Positions 39,813-48,321 of a DNA stretch of 51,397 nucleotides are shown one piece after another; position 1 is the stretch's first letter; every line of letters starts with the position of its first letter. The notes under the pieces were generated by a model. The model worked only from the letters and a program-made list of their open reading frames with translations. It was not told where the DNA came from and made no database searches. The DNA is taken from positions 1 through 51,397 of the forward strand of contig LDXR01000007.1 of assembly GCA_001443495.1 (NCBI GenBank). The letters are read 5' to 3'. The stretch comes from a candidate division NC10 bacterium CSP1-5. GTDB taxonomy: Bacteria; Methylomirabilota; Methylomirabilia; Methylomirabilales; CSP1-5. The translations under genes and the position numbers were made by a program.

Positions 39813-40922
39813 ATGGCGGGTGCGCGGATGAGGGTGGGCGTCCTCTTCGGGGGCCGGTCGGGCGAGCACGAGGTCTCCCTGGCCTCGGCCCGATCCGTAC
39901 TGGCCGCCTTGGACCCTGCTCGGTATGAGGTGCTTCCCATCGGGATCACGCCGCAGGGGGAGTGGGTCTTGGTGAAGGGGGCGGATCAACTGTCGGTGGA
40001 AAAGGGGACCAGGGTCGGCGTCGTCCCGGGGTCGTCGGCACGCCCGTTCGTGAGCATGGAACCGCAGGGGGCGACGGCCCGCTTGCTGCAGGAGTCCATC
40101 GATGTGGCCTTTCCGGTCCTACATGGGACGTATGGGGAGGATGGCACGGTCCAAGGGCTGCTCGAGCTTTTAGGTGTGCCGTACGTGGGGTGCGGGGTCA
40201 TGGCCTCGGCGCTCGGCATGGATAAGGTGGCGACGAAGGCCGCCTTCCAGCAGGCCGGGCTCCCGGTCGTGCCGTATCGCGTGCTCACGGCCAAGTCCTG
40301 GCGGGAAGACCCCACCGCGGTCTTGAGCCTGCTGGAACAGACCTTTGTGTATCCGATCTTCGTCAAGCCCAGCAACCTGGGCTCGAGCGTCGGGGTGAGT
40401 CGGGCGACGCATCGTGTGAGCCTCGATCAGGCCATTGCCGAGGCCTTTCGATACGATCGCAAGATCCTGGTCGAGCAAGGCCTTGACTGCCGGGAGATCG
40501 AGTGTGGGATCCTGGGCAACGACGCGCCGGAGGCGTCGGTCGTCGGCGAGATCGTCCCCAAACGGCTCTGGTACGATTACCGGGCCAAGTATGAGCCCGG
40601 CATGAGCGAGGTGCGGATTCCGGCTCTGCTCCCTCTACCCCTCGCCCGGGATGTCCAGGCACAGGCCATCAGGGCCTATCAGGCGATTGATTGCGCCGGG
40701 ATGGCCCGGGTCGATTTCTTCCTGGAGCGGGCCTCGGCACAGCTCTACGTCAATGAGATCAACACGATTCCAGGTTTTACGGCTACGTCGGTCTATCCCA
40801 AGCTCTGGGAGGCCGGCGGCCTCAGCTACCCGGATCTCGTGGACCGGCTGATCCAACTCGCTCTGGAACGCCACGCCGAGCGGAGTCGGTGGGTCACGAT
40901 CTATCGGCCGACGGATGGTTGA
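39813..40922 (+). CDS. ddl: D-alanine-D-alanine ligase
   Basis: A 369-residue ATP-grasp enzyme making the D-Ala-D-Ala end of peptidoglycan precursors. Marks are VGVLFGGRSGEHEVSLASA, HGTYGEDGTVQGLLE, KPSNLGSSVGVSRA and YVNEINTIPGFTATS. The ATG at 39813 has GGAG seven bases upstream; an ATG at 39828 is the other candidate. Convergent neighbours on neither side; it starts after the small conserved gene on the other strand. Confidence 0.92.
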   Translation: MAGARMRVGVLFGGRSGEHEVSLASARSVLAALDPARYEVLPIGITPQGEWVLVKGADQLSVEKGTRVGVVPGSSARPFVSMEPQGATARLLQESIDVAFPVLHGTYGEDGTVQGLLELLGVPYVGCGVMASALGMDKVATKAAFQQAGLPVVPYRVLTAKSWREDPTAVLSLLEQTFVYPIFVKPSNLGSSVGVSRATHRVSLDQAIAEAFRYDRKILVEQGLDCREIECGILGNDAPEASVVGEIVPKRLWYDYRAKYEPGMSEVRIPALLPLPLARDVQAQAIRAYQAIDCAGMARVDFFLERASAQLYVNEINTIPGFTATSVYPKLWEAGGLSYPDLVDRLIQLALERHAERSRWVTIYRPTDG

Positions 40923-40982
40923 CAACCTGTTCGCACGGCTGGTAGGCTACATCGTGGTTCGGGGAATGCCAGGGGAGGGTCC

Positions 40983-41597
40983 GTGTTTCGGTTGATCCCC
41001 CGCCAAGAAAAGTTCTTCGATTTGTTCAAAGAGGCGGCGCAGAACGCCCTGGGAGGGGCCCAGGCCCTGCAGGAGATGTTCGACCACTATCGGGATCCCC
41101 AAGAATCGTGGAAGAGGATCGTGGACTTTGAGCACGAAGGGGACAAGATCACCCATCGCATCATGCGGATGCTGAACCAGACCTTCATCACCCCCATCGA
41201 TCGGGAAGATATCCATGCGCTCACCACGGCCCTCGATAACGTCATGGATGCCATAGAGGCTGCGGCCTCGCGGATGGTCCTGTATAAGATCGAGGGGGTG
41301 ACCCCTGAGGCCAAGAAGACGTGCGGCATCATCGTGACCTCCGCCGAGCAGATGGTCAAGGCGGTCTCCCACATGCCCAAGCTGGAGGATGTCGAGGAGC
41401 ACTGCATCGAGATCAATCGCTTAGAGAACGCGGCTGACGAGATATACCGGGAGGCCACGGCCGCTCTATTTGACGGCGAGCGCCCACCGCTGGACGTCAT
41501 CAAGTGGAAGGAGATCTACGAGATCCTCGAGACGGCCACCGACCGCTGTGAGGACGTGGCGAATATCGTGGAGAGTATCGCCCTGAAGAACGCCTAA
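40983..41597 (+). CDS. DUF47 family PhoU-like protein
   Basis: A 204-residue helical protein of the PhoU/DUF47 family: FEHEGDKITHRIMRML, PIDREDIHALTTALDNVMD and DRCEDVANIVESIALK. These regulators sit next to Pit transporters and control low-affinity phosphate (or metal-phosphate) uptake; the Pit gene follows at 15 bp. GTG start with AGGGGAGGG upstream. Confidence 0.92.
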   Translation: MFRLIPRQEKFFDLFKEAAQNALGGAQALQEMFDHYRDPQESWKRIVDFEHEGDKITHRIMRMLNQTFITPIDREDIHALTTALDNVMDAIEAAASRMVLYKIEGVTPEAKKTCGIIVTSAEQMVKAVSHMPKLEDVEEHCIEINRLENAADEIYREATAALFDGERPPLDVIKWKEIYEILETATDRCEDVANIVESIALKNA

Positions 41598-41612
41598 CCG
41601 CCGGCTCTCACC

Positions 41613-42605
41613 ATGCCTGACGGCCTGCTCCTCGTTTCCCCAGTCCTGCTCCTGGTCCTGGCGGCAGAGTTTGTCAACGGCTGGACCGACGCCCCAAACG
41701 CCATTGCGACGGTCGTTTCGACCCGCGTCCTCTCTCCCTACCAAGCCCTGATCATGGCCACGGTCCTCAACGTCGCGGGGACGATGTCGGGAACCGCGGT
41801 CGCCGCCACCATAGGCAAAGGCATTGTCAAGCCCGAGGTCATCAATCTCACCACGGTCGGGGCCGCGATGGTGGGGATTATCGTCTGGAGCACGCTGGCC
41901 TGGTACTACGGCCTGCCCACCAGTGAAACTCATGCCCTGGTCGCCGGCCTGACCGGCGCCGGGCTGGCCACCGCGGGGCCATCAGCGCTCCTCTGGGAAG
42001 GGTGGAGCAAGGTCTTGATCGGCCTCGTCTTTTCGACGTTCCTCGGCTTCTTTGGCGGGCTCTTCATCATGGGGACGTTGTACCGGCTGCTGGCCGACAG
42101 CCGGCCGGGAGCTGTCCGGCGAAGCTTTGGACGGCTTCAAATCCTCTCCGCCGCCTTCATGGCCTTCAGTCACGGATCAAACGATGGCCAGAAGTTCATC
42201 GGGGCCTTCAGTCTGGCTCTCCTCCTGGGCGGCATCCTGCCCGAATTCCAGATCCCGCTCTGGGTGATCCTCCTCTGCGCCCTCACCATGGGCGTGGGGA
42301 CCGCCGTCGGCGGCTGGCGGATCGTCCGCACGATGGGACTGCGCCTCACCAAGCTTGAACCGGTGCAAGGTTTTGCCGCCGAGACGGGGGCCGCCCTCAC
42401 CATCGAGTTGGCCTCCCGACTGGGCATCCCCCTGAGCACCACCCACACCATCAGCACGGCGATCGTGGGGGTGGGCACGACCCAGCGCTTTTCCGCCGTC
42501 CGGTGGGGAGTCACCATCGAGATCGTCACTGCCTGGATCCTGACCTTTCCTGTCTGCGGGCTGATCGCGTGGCTGGTGACCAAGGCGTTCGCGGCCCTCC
42601 CCTAA
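41613..42605 (+). CDS. pit: Inorganic phosphate transporter Pit
   Basis: A 330-residue inner-membrane transporter with about ten helices. Two inverted repeats carry the signature NGWTDAPNAIATVVSTRVL and HGSNDGQKFIGAF. It co-imports phosphate with protons or metal. Forms an operon with the DUF47 gene. Confidence 0.92.
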   Translation: MPDGLLLVSPVLLLVLAAEFVNGWTDAPNAIATVVSTRVLSPYQALIMATVLNVAGTMSGTAVAATIGKGIVKPEVINLTTVGAAMVGIIVWSTLAWYYGLPTSETHALVAGLTGAGLATAGPSALLWEGWSKVLIGLVFSTFLGFFGGLFIMGTLYRLLADSRPGAVRRSFGRLQILSAAFMAFSHGSNDGQKFIGAFSLALLLGGILPEFQIPLWVILLCALTMGVGTAVGGWRIVRTMGLRLTKLEPVQGFAAETGAALTIELASRLGIPLSTTHTISTAIVGVGTTQRFSAVRWGVTIEIVTAWILTFPVCGLIAWLVTKAFAALP

Positions 42606-42642
42606 CGCCCTACCTCCCCTTCCGGTTCACTCTGCCCTCCTC

Positions 42643-42671
42643 TTGACATTGTGGGGCAAAGGGCGTATAGA
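42643..42671 (+). promoter_or_regulatory. Sigma-70 promoter before c-di-AMP riboswitch
   Basis: TTGACA (42643-42648), a 17-base spacer and TATAGA (42666-42671), a strong promoter. Transcription would start near 42678, just before the riboswitch. Confidence 0.75.
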
Positions 42672-42696
42672 ATCCGCCGTATCTGCATAGTCAAGA

Positions 42697-42814
42697 AAAC
42701 GCCGAGTTCCCGTCAGGGAAGCGGGGGACCCAAGTCCGAGGGGTGAGTCCCTGACGGTGGCCTGTTGTCCGGACAGGGTGAACTCTCGAACGGGCCAGGA
42801 ATCCTGAGACGCTT
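42697..42814 (+). promoter_or_regulatory. c-di-AMP riboswitch (ydaO-yuaA type)
   Basis: The leader contains the landmark blocks of this class in order: GCCGAG, AGCGGGGGACCCAA, GGGGTGAGTCC, then CTCGAACGGGCCAGGAATCC and a 3' ACGC. In known cases c-di-AMP binding lowers expression of potassium transport or wall genes. The downstream genes encode two TrkA-type potassium-channel regulators, which fits. Confidence 0.88.
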
Positions 42815-42838
42815 CCCGGATTGCTGAAGGAGAGGTCG

Positions 42839-43300
42839 ATGAAGGCGCTCATCGTTGGCTCCGGGCGGATCGGCTCCTTTTTGGCCGGACAATTGGTGGG
42901 CCAAGGCCACGAGGTGGTCATCGTGGACCGTGACCGCACCTCGTTCAAGATGCTGGGGGAGGATCTGGTGGTGGAGCGGACCGCGACCCCGGAGAGGGGC
43001 GAGGTCCAGGCCACCTTCACCGCCAAGACTCGCATGCGGTGCATCGTCGGAAGCGGCAGTGACGAGGAGGTTCTCAAGACGGCTGGCATTCACGGGATCG
43101 ATGCCTTTGTTGCCGTCACGGACAACGATTATGTGAATCTCATGGCCGCCCTGATCGCAAAGGAGCTGCACCATATCCCCCGGGTGATCATAGGGATCAT
43201 CAACCCTCGCCGGCTGGAAATTGCGCGGGAGTTGGGCGTTGAGGCCATCTGCCCCCTCACCCTCGGGGCCCAGTCGATGTTTGAATCTTTGATACGATAA
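42839..43300 (+). CDS. TrkA-N domain protein
   Basis: A 153-residue protein consisting only of a Rossmann RCK-N domain: ALIVGSGRIGSFLAGQL, the acidic end of strand two (VIVDRDRTSF) and CIVGSGSDEEVLKTAGI, DAFVAVTDNDYVNLM. It should bind NAD(H) or a nucleotide and gate a Trk/Ktr potassium channel. No RCK-C domain follows, unlike the next gene. GGAGAGG before the ATG at 42839. First gene behind the c-di-AMP riboswitch. Confidence 0.85.
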   Translation: MKALIVGSGRIGSFLAGQLVGQGHEVVIVDRDRTSFKMLGEDLVVERTATPERGEVQATFTAKTRMRCIVGSGSDEEVLKTAGIHGIDAFVAVTDNDYVNLMAALIAKELHHIPRVIIGIINPRRLEIARELGVEAICPLTLGAQSMFESLIR

Positions 43301-43324
43301 CCGGCCGAAGGGAGAACGGGACGG

Positions 43325-43978
43325 GTGAACGTCGTCATTGTTGGAGGAGGCACCGTCGGCTACCATCTGACCAAGGCCCTCTTGGCCCGTGGTCACGAGG
43401 TGACCGTGATCGAGCCGAACGAAGACCGGTGTAGGCTCTTAATGGAGGGGTGCGGTAAGGTTGTTGTGCGGGGGGAGTGCGACGTCGCCCTGCTTCGGGA
43501 GGCGGGGACCGCGCGGGCCAATGTCCTTATCGCTGTTGCCGATCAGGACGAAACAAACCTGATCGCCTGTCTCTTGGCCAGACGCATCTTAAAGGTTCCA
43601 AGGGTGATTGCACGTGTCGTCGATCCGAAAAACCGGACGACCTTTAAAGAACTGGGGATTAACCTCACCGTGTCCAGTACCGACATCATCTGTAACCTCA
43701 TCGAGCAGGAGGCCATCACCACCGAGATCATTCCGCTCCTCGCCCTCGCGAAGGGTGACCTCGAGATCGTGGAGCTCGTCCTCCCTCCCGACTCTCCAGT
43801 CTTGAGTGTTTCGTTAAAGGATCTCCCACTTCCAGCCGACAGCGTCCTCATCTCCATCATCCGAGGAGACCAGACTGTCTTCCCTCGGGGAAGCACCACC
43901 TTCCGCCCCAACGACACGATCCTGGCACTGACGTCCACCAAGGGAGTGGAACAGCTCAAGCGGGTCTTTTACCGCTGA
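43325..43978 (+). CDS. TrkA potassium-uptake regulator
   Basis: A 217-residue protein with an RCK-N domain (VIVGGGTVGYHLTKALL, VIEPNEDRC, VLIAVADQDETNLIA) and an RCK-C domain (about residues 135-215, IVELVLPPDSPVLSV to FRPNDTILALTS). RCK-C domains often bind c-di-AMP directly. GTG start. It is probably cotranscribed with the first TrkA; the membrane channel partner (TrkH/KtrB) is not in the window. Confidence 0.88.
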   Translation: MNVVIVGGGTVGYHLTKALLARGHEVTVIEPNEDRCRLLMEGCGKVVVRGECDVALLREAGTARANVLIAVADQDETNLIACLLARRILKVPRVIARVVDPKNRTTFKELGINLTVSSTDIICNLIEQEAITTEIIPLLALAKGDLEIVELVLPPDSPVLSVSLKDLPLPADSVLISIIRGDQTVFPRGSTTFRPNDTILALTSTKGVEQLKRVFYR

Positions 43979-43996
43979 CGTGGGGGGAGAATCGGC

Positions 43997-44026
43997 TTGA
44001 CACTGCGCCCTCCTTCCTTGTAGCCT
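43997..44026 (+). promoter_or_regulatory. Sigma-70 promoter of tatA
   Basis: TTGACA, an 18-base spacer and TAGCCT; start near 44033, a dozen bases before the tatA ATG. The -10 is weak. Confidence 0.4.
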
Positions 44027-44045
44027 CTTTCCGAGGGAATGTCCC

Positions 44046-44312
44046 ATGTTCGGCATCGGGATGCCGGAACTGATCGTCATCTTCATCGTTGCCCTGCTGG
44101 TCTTCGGCCCCAAGAAGCTCCCGGATCTGGGCAGGGCCTTGGGCCGCGGCCTGGCGGAGTTCAAGCGAGCCTCCGAGGAGCTCAAAGAGGGACTGAGCGC
44201 CGATCTCCGCCTCGAAGAAGAGGAAACACCTTCACCACAACCTCCCGTCGCTGCCCCACAAACCGCTCCTTCCGAGCCCGCTCCGTCCAAGGGTGATCAG
44301 CCCGATGGCTGA
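44046..44312 (+). CDS. tatA: Tat translocase subunit TatA/E
   Basis: An 88-residue protein with an N-terminal membrane helix ([18 protein letters not shown]) and the following [17 protein letters not shown] hinge and amphipathic helix, then an acidic proline-rich tail. It forms the pore of the twin-arginine translocase for folded proteins. TatC follows, overlapping by eight bases. Confidence 0.92.
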   Translation: MFGIGMPELIVIFIVALLVFGPKKLPDLGRALGRGLAEFKRASEELKEGLSADLRLEEEETPSPQPPVAAPQTAPSEPAPSKGDQPDG

Positions 44313-45102
44313 TGACAAGATGCCTTTCCTCTCCCACCTGGAGGAGCTCCGAAGGCGGTTGATCGTCTCGCTCATCGCCATCGCCATCGGCTTTGTCCTT
44401 TCGTTCCAATTCTCCGAAGAGATCATGGGGATCCTCAAGCGGATCCTCACGACGACCTTCGCCTTTCAGCGGACCTATCCGTACGTCGTGGTGGTGGCGA
44501 AAGCGGCCCCTCAACTGATCTTCGTCGCCCCGGCGGAGGCCTTCTGGGCCCATATCAAGATCGGCTTCCTCACCGGTCTCATGCTGGCCACACCCGTCCT
44601 CCTCTTCGAGCTCTGGCGGTTCGTCTCCCCGGGCCTGCTGGAGCGGGAGCGCCGCTTCGCCCTCCCGTTCGTGGTCCTCGGGACGGTCTTTTTCTTCGTG
44701 GGCCTGTCCTTCTGCTATTTCGTGGTGCTCCCGTTCGCCATGAACTTCCTCCTCACGTATAAGACCGAGCATCTCACGCCGATGCTCTCTATCGGGCTCT
44801 TCATCGATTTCACGGTCAAGTTCATGATCGCCTTCGGTCTCATCTTTCAACTCCCCCTCCTCATCAGTCTCGCCTCCCGCCTGGGTCTCGTCACCTCCAA
44901 GTTCCTCGCCCAGAACCGCAAGTACGCGGTCCTCATCAACTTCGTCGTTGCCGCGGTCCTTACCCCCACGCCGGACATCTTCAATCAGCTTCTCATGGCC
45001 GGTCCCCTCTGCCTGCTGTACGAGGTGGGGATCTGGGCGGCCCGAATCATCGAGAAGATGCGGAACTCCCCCGCCCCCGAGGAGGCTCCCACAGGGGCGT
45101 AA
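44305..45102 (+). CDS. tatC: Twin-arginine translocase subunit TatC
   Basis: A 265-residue membrane protein with six helices. [15 protein letters not shown] at the start and [20 protein letters not shown] after helix 2 are the signature regions that recognise twin-arginine signal peptides. The ATG at 44305 overlaps the tatA stop, so the two are coupled. Confidence 0.95.
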   Translation: MADDKMPFLSHLEELRRRLIVSLIAIAIGFVLSFQFSEEIMGILKRILTTTFAFQRTYPYVVVVAKAAPQLIFVAPAEAFWAHIKIGFLTGLMLATPVLLFELWRFVSPGLLERERRFALPFVVLGTVFFFVGLSFCYFVVLPFAMNFLLTYKTEHLTPMLSIGLFIDFTVKFMIAFGLIFQLPLLISLASRLGLVTSKFLAQNRKYAVLINFVVAAVLTPTPDIFNQLLMAGPLCLLYEVGIWAARIIEKMRNSPAPEEAPTGA

Positions 45103-45176
45103 AGACGGGGCTGACTGCCGACACGGCGGGGATCGGGAGTGCGAGAAGAAGGGGACGAGACAGGTGCTGTCCCGGC

Positions 45177-46130
45177 CTAGGCGAGCTCGAGCATCCGGCG
45201 GATGGCGGTCCGGGCCCTGGCGGCGACGCCCTCTGGCACCTTGATCTCAAAGACCATCTCTTGGAGCGAGCGCAGAACCTTCTCCAGGGTGATCCGCTTC
45301 ATGTACTCGCAGACCGCATCTGCCTTGAGGGGGACAAAGGTCTTGTCCGGGCTCCCCTTCTGCAGGGGGTAGAGGATGCCGGTCTCGGTCGCCACGATAA
45401 ACTTCTTGGCGGCCGACGCGGCACTGCGGCGGATCATGCCGCTCGTCGACAGGATGTGAATCCTGTTCTGGAGTTCGGGGGTGTCCTGGGCGAACGCGAT
45501 GCAGTTGGTGGTGCAGCCGCACTCCGGGTGGATAAAGATCTCCCCGGCATCCGGATGGAGGCGCAGGGCCTCATGAAAGTGGCCGGGACGGATCCCGGCG
45601 TGGACGTGGCACTCGCCCGGCCAGACGCGGATGTTCTTCCGGCCGGTCACCCGGGCGACGTAATCCCCCAGGTACAGATCCGGGAGGAAGAGGACTTCGC
45701 GATCAGGGGGGATGGCCTGGACGACCTTCGCGGCGTTCGCCGAGGTGCAGCAGTAGTCACTTTCCGCCTTGACCTCTGCCGTGGTGTTCACATACGAGAC
45801 CACCACCGCCGTGGGATGCTCGGCCTTCCACTGCCGGAGCTCGTCCGCCGTGATGGTGGCGGCCAGAGAACACCCCGCCTCGAGATCGGGGAGGAGGACC
45901 GTCTTGCCGGGGCAGAGGATTGAGGCGGTCTCGGCCATGAAGTGCACCCCGCAGAAGACGATGACTTCCGCATCGGTGCGGGCGGCGGCCTGGGAGAGGC
46001 CGAGCGAGTCCCCGGTAAAGTCAGCCACATCCTGCACCTCGGGGACCTGGTAATTATGGGCCAGGATGACGGCCTTGCGCTCCTCCGTCAATCGGCGGAT
46101 CTCCTGGCTGATGTCGGTGTGTATCGCCAT
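45177..46130 (-). CDS. nadA: Quinolinate synthase
   Basis: A 317-residue iron-sulfur enzyme of NAD biosynthesis. The three cluster cysteines lie in LEAGCSLA, DYCCTSANA-type and HPECGCTTN segments; AHNYQVPEVQDVADFTGDSL and FCGVHFMAETASIL are the substrate-side motifs. It condenses iminoaspartate with dihydroxyacetone phosphate. The ATG at 46130 has GGGAG eight bases upstream. Divergent from nadC. Confidence 0.93.
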   Translation of the reverse strand: MAIHTDISQEIRRLTEERKAVILAHNYQVPEVQDVADFTGDSLGLSQAAARTDAEVIVFCGVHFMAETASILCPGKTVLLPDLEAGCSLAATITADELRQWKAEHPTAVVVSYVNTTAEVKAESDYCCTSANAAKVVQAIPPDREVLFLPDLYLGDYVARVTGRKNIRVWPGECHVHAGIRPGHFHEALRLHPDAGEIFIHPECGCTTNCIAFAQDTPELQNRIHILSTSGMIRRSAASAAKKFIVATETGILYPLQKGSPDKTFVPLKADAVCEYMKRITLEKVLRSLQEMVFEIKVPEGVAARARTAIRRMLELA

Positions 46131-46161
46131 ACGCTTTCTCCCGGACCATCTTTCAGCTATT

Positions 46162-46190
46162 ATGCTAGGGGAATTGTCAGGAGGGGTCAA
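46162..46190 (-). promoter_or_regulatory. Sigma-70 promoter of nadA
   Basis: Minus-strand TTGACC (46190-46185), a 17-base spacer and TAGCAT (46167-46162), lying in the 66 bp between the divergent nadA and nadC starts. Confidence 0.6.
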
Positions 46191-46196
46191 GGGCGA

Positions 46197-47063
46197 ATGC
46201 CTCAAGGCGAGTCAGGGGCCATCCCCCTCCAGGTTCGGCGCCTGATTGAAGGCGCCCTGGAGGAGGATGGGATCAGCGGGGATCTCACCACCGGGGCCCT
46301 GGTCCTCGACGAAGAGTGCGGCCGGGCCGAGGCCGTGGCCCGGGCGCCCGGGGTGCTGGCCGGGACATGGGTATTTGCACAGGTCTTCACCACGGCCGAC
46401 CCCCGCCTGGCGGTTGAGCTTCTGCGGCCGGAGGGGGGTCGGGTCGTCTCGGGGGACACGGTGGCTGCCGTGCACGGCCCCTTGGCCAGCATCCTCAAGG
46501 CTGAACGCGTGGCCCTGAACTTCCTTCAGCGTCTCTCCGGGATCGCGACCGAGACTGCCCGGTACGTGGCGGCGGTAGTCGGCCTGCCGGTCAAGATCGT
46601 GGACACCCGGAAGACCGTTCCGGGGATGCGGTGGCTCGACAAGTATGCCGTGCGGATGGGCGGGGGGTTCAACCACCGGATGAGCTTGAGCGACGGGGTC
46701 CTCGTGAAAGACAACCATCTGGCGGTGGTCAGGGCCCGGGGGGAGAGCTTCAAGGCGGCCGTGGCCCGCATTCGCCAGCGCACGAGCCATCTCGTGAAGA
46801 TCCAGGTAGAGGTCGAGAGTCCGGAGGAGGCCACGGAGGCTGCAGAGGCGGGGGCGGATGCCCTCCTGCTGGATGGGATGTCTCTTGAGCAGATGGAAGC
46901 GGTGGTCCGACGATACGCAGGGAGGATACTCATCGAGGCGTCAGGGGGGATCACGCTGGAAAACGTGCGACGCGTCGCCGAAACCGGCGTCGATCTCATC
47001 TCGGTCGGGGCGCTGACCCACTCGCCTCGGGCCCTCGATATCAGCCTCGACGTCCTGTTATGA
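46197..47063 (+). CDS. nadC: Nicotinate-nucleotide pyrophosphorylase
   Basis: A 288-residue enzyme that decarboxylates quinolinate and adds phosphoribose to give nicotinate mononucleotide. Marks are EDGISGDLTT, LNFLQRLSGIAT, VDTRKTVPGMR and VKDNHL. GGAGGGG precedes the ATG. Together with nadA it makes the de novo NAD pathway; nadB is not seen. Confidence 0.93.
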   Translation: MPQGESGAIPLQVRRLIEGALEEDGISGDLTTGALVLDEECGRAEAVARAPGVLAGTWVFAQVFTTADPRLAVELLRPEGGRVVSGDTVAAVHGPLASILKAERVALNFLQRLSGIATETARYVAAVVGLPVKIVDTRKTVPGMRWLDKYAVRMGGGFNHRMSLSDGVLVKDNHLAVVRARGESFKAAVARIRQRTSHLVKIQVEVESPEEATEAAEAGADALLLDGMSLEQMEAVVRRYAGRILIEASGGITLENVRRVAETGVDLISVGALTHSPRALDISLDVLL

Positions 47064-47089
47064 TCGAATGAAAACCCGAGAGGCCCGCA

Positions 47090-48319
47090 ATGGCCGAACT
47101 GTTTCAGGTGCTGGCCCCTGTGGAGGCGCTCCACCGCCTCCTGCAACATCTCAAGGCTGGGCTCCCGACCGAGGACATTCCGGTTCAGGACGCCCTCGGG
47201 CGGATCCTGGCGGCAGATATCTTCTCGCCCATTGAGCTTCCCACCTTTCCCCGCTCGAACATGGATGGGTATGCTGTCCGCGCGCAGGACACCTTTGGGG
47301 CAAGCGATGGTCTTCCCGCCTACCTGAAGGTGGGTGGCGAGGTCCCGATGGGAGAGGCTCCCCGGGCGTCGGTCCGTCCCGGGGAAGGTGTGAGGATTCC
47401 GACGGGGGCGATGATCCCACACGGGGCTGATGCGGTCGTCATGGTGGAGCATACCCAGGAGGTGGACCCCAGCACGATCGAAGTCACCCGTCCCGTGGCA
47501 CCCGGCGAGAATGTGGTCCGGCGTGGCGAGGATGTGACACGGGGAGAGCGGCTCGTGCCCAAGGGCCATTGTCTTCGGCCCCAGGACGTGGGGGGGCTGC
47601 TGGGGGTCGGGATCCTCACGGTTTCCGTCGTTCGGCGGCCCCGCGTCGTCATCATCGCCACCGGCGATGAGGTGGTTCCGCCCGATTGCGAGCCCGGTCC
47701 CGGACAGGTTCGGGATATCAACACGTACACCATAGCCACCCTGGTGCTGCAGGCGGGGGGCATTCCCCAACCGCTGGGGATCGTCAGGGATGATTACGAC
47801 GCCTTACGGGAGGCGGCGGAGTCCGGCATCACTCAAGGGGATGCCCTGATCATTTCGGCGGGTAGCTCGGTGAGCACCCGGGATATGACCGCGGGGATCA
47901 TCGGGACGCTGGGGAGGCCTGGCGTGCTGGTGCACGGCGTGGCCTTGAAGCCGGGCAAACCTACGATCCTTGCGGTGTGCCAGGACAAGCCGGTCTTCGG
48001 CCTGCCGGGCAATCCGGTCTCCACCTTCGTGACCTTCGATCTCTTCGTTCGCCCGGCGCTGTATCACCTGGCGGGAAGTGCGCCTCCCGAGCGGGCGACG
48101 GTGCGGGCCCGCCTCGCCAAGAACGTGGCCTCCGCCTTCGGGCGGGAGGACTATGTCCCGGTCCGGCTGCTCGAGGAGGGGGGCGAGGTGCTGGCGGAGC
48201 CGGTCTACGGCAAGTCGAACCTGATCTACACTCTGATAAGGGCCCACGGCCTGGTCACCATCCCGCTGAACGTGGGTGGGTTCTCGGCAGGCCAGACGGT
48301 GGAGGTGCGGCGGTTTTAG
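47090..48319 (+). CDS. moeA: Molybdopterin molybdotransferase MoeA
   Basis: A 409-residue enzyme that inserts molybdenum into adenylylated molybdopterin. Marks are SNMDGYAVRAQDT, IPTGAMIPHGADAVV, IIATGDEVV and FGLPGNPVS, with the C-terminal domain IV. It is followed two bases later by a second, fused MoeA. Confidence 0.93.
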   Translation: MAELFQVLAPVEALHRLLQHLKAGLPTEDIPVQDALGRILAADIFSPIELPTFPRSNMDGYAVRAQDTFGASDGLPAYLKVGGEVPMGEAPRASVRPGEGVRIPTGAMIPHGADAVVMVEHTQEVDPSTIEVTRPVAPGENVVRRGEDVTRGERLVPKGHCLRPQDVGGLLGVGILTVSVVRRPRVVIIATGDEVVPPDCEPGPGQVRDINTYTIATLVLQAGGIPQPLGIVRDDYDALREAAESGITQGDALIISAGSSVSTRDMTAGIIGTLGRPGVLVHGVALKPGKPTILAVCQDKPVFGLPGNPVSTFVTFDLFVRPALYHLAGSAPPERATVRARLAKNVASAFGREDYVPVRLLEEGGEVLAEPVYGKSNLIYTLIRAHGLVTIPLNVGGFSAGQTVEVRRF

Positions 48320-48321
48320 CG

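Noticed and set aside
42697-42814. Leader before TrkA genes as a cobalamin or SAM riboswitch
   Set aside because: Neither class has the AGCGGGGGACCCA and GGGGTGA blocks, which point to the c-di-AMP class.
45103-45176. GGGAC...CTGTCCC as a terminator between tatC and nadA
   Set aside because: The stem is interrupted and there is no T-run on either strand.
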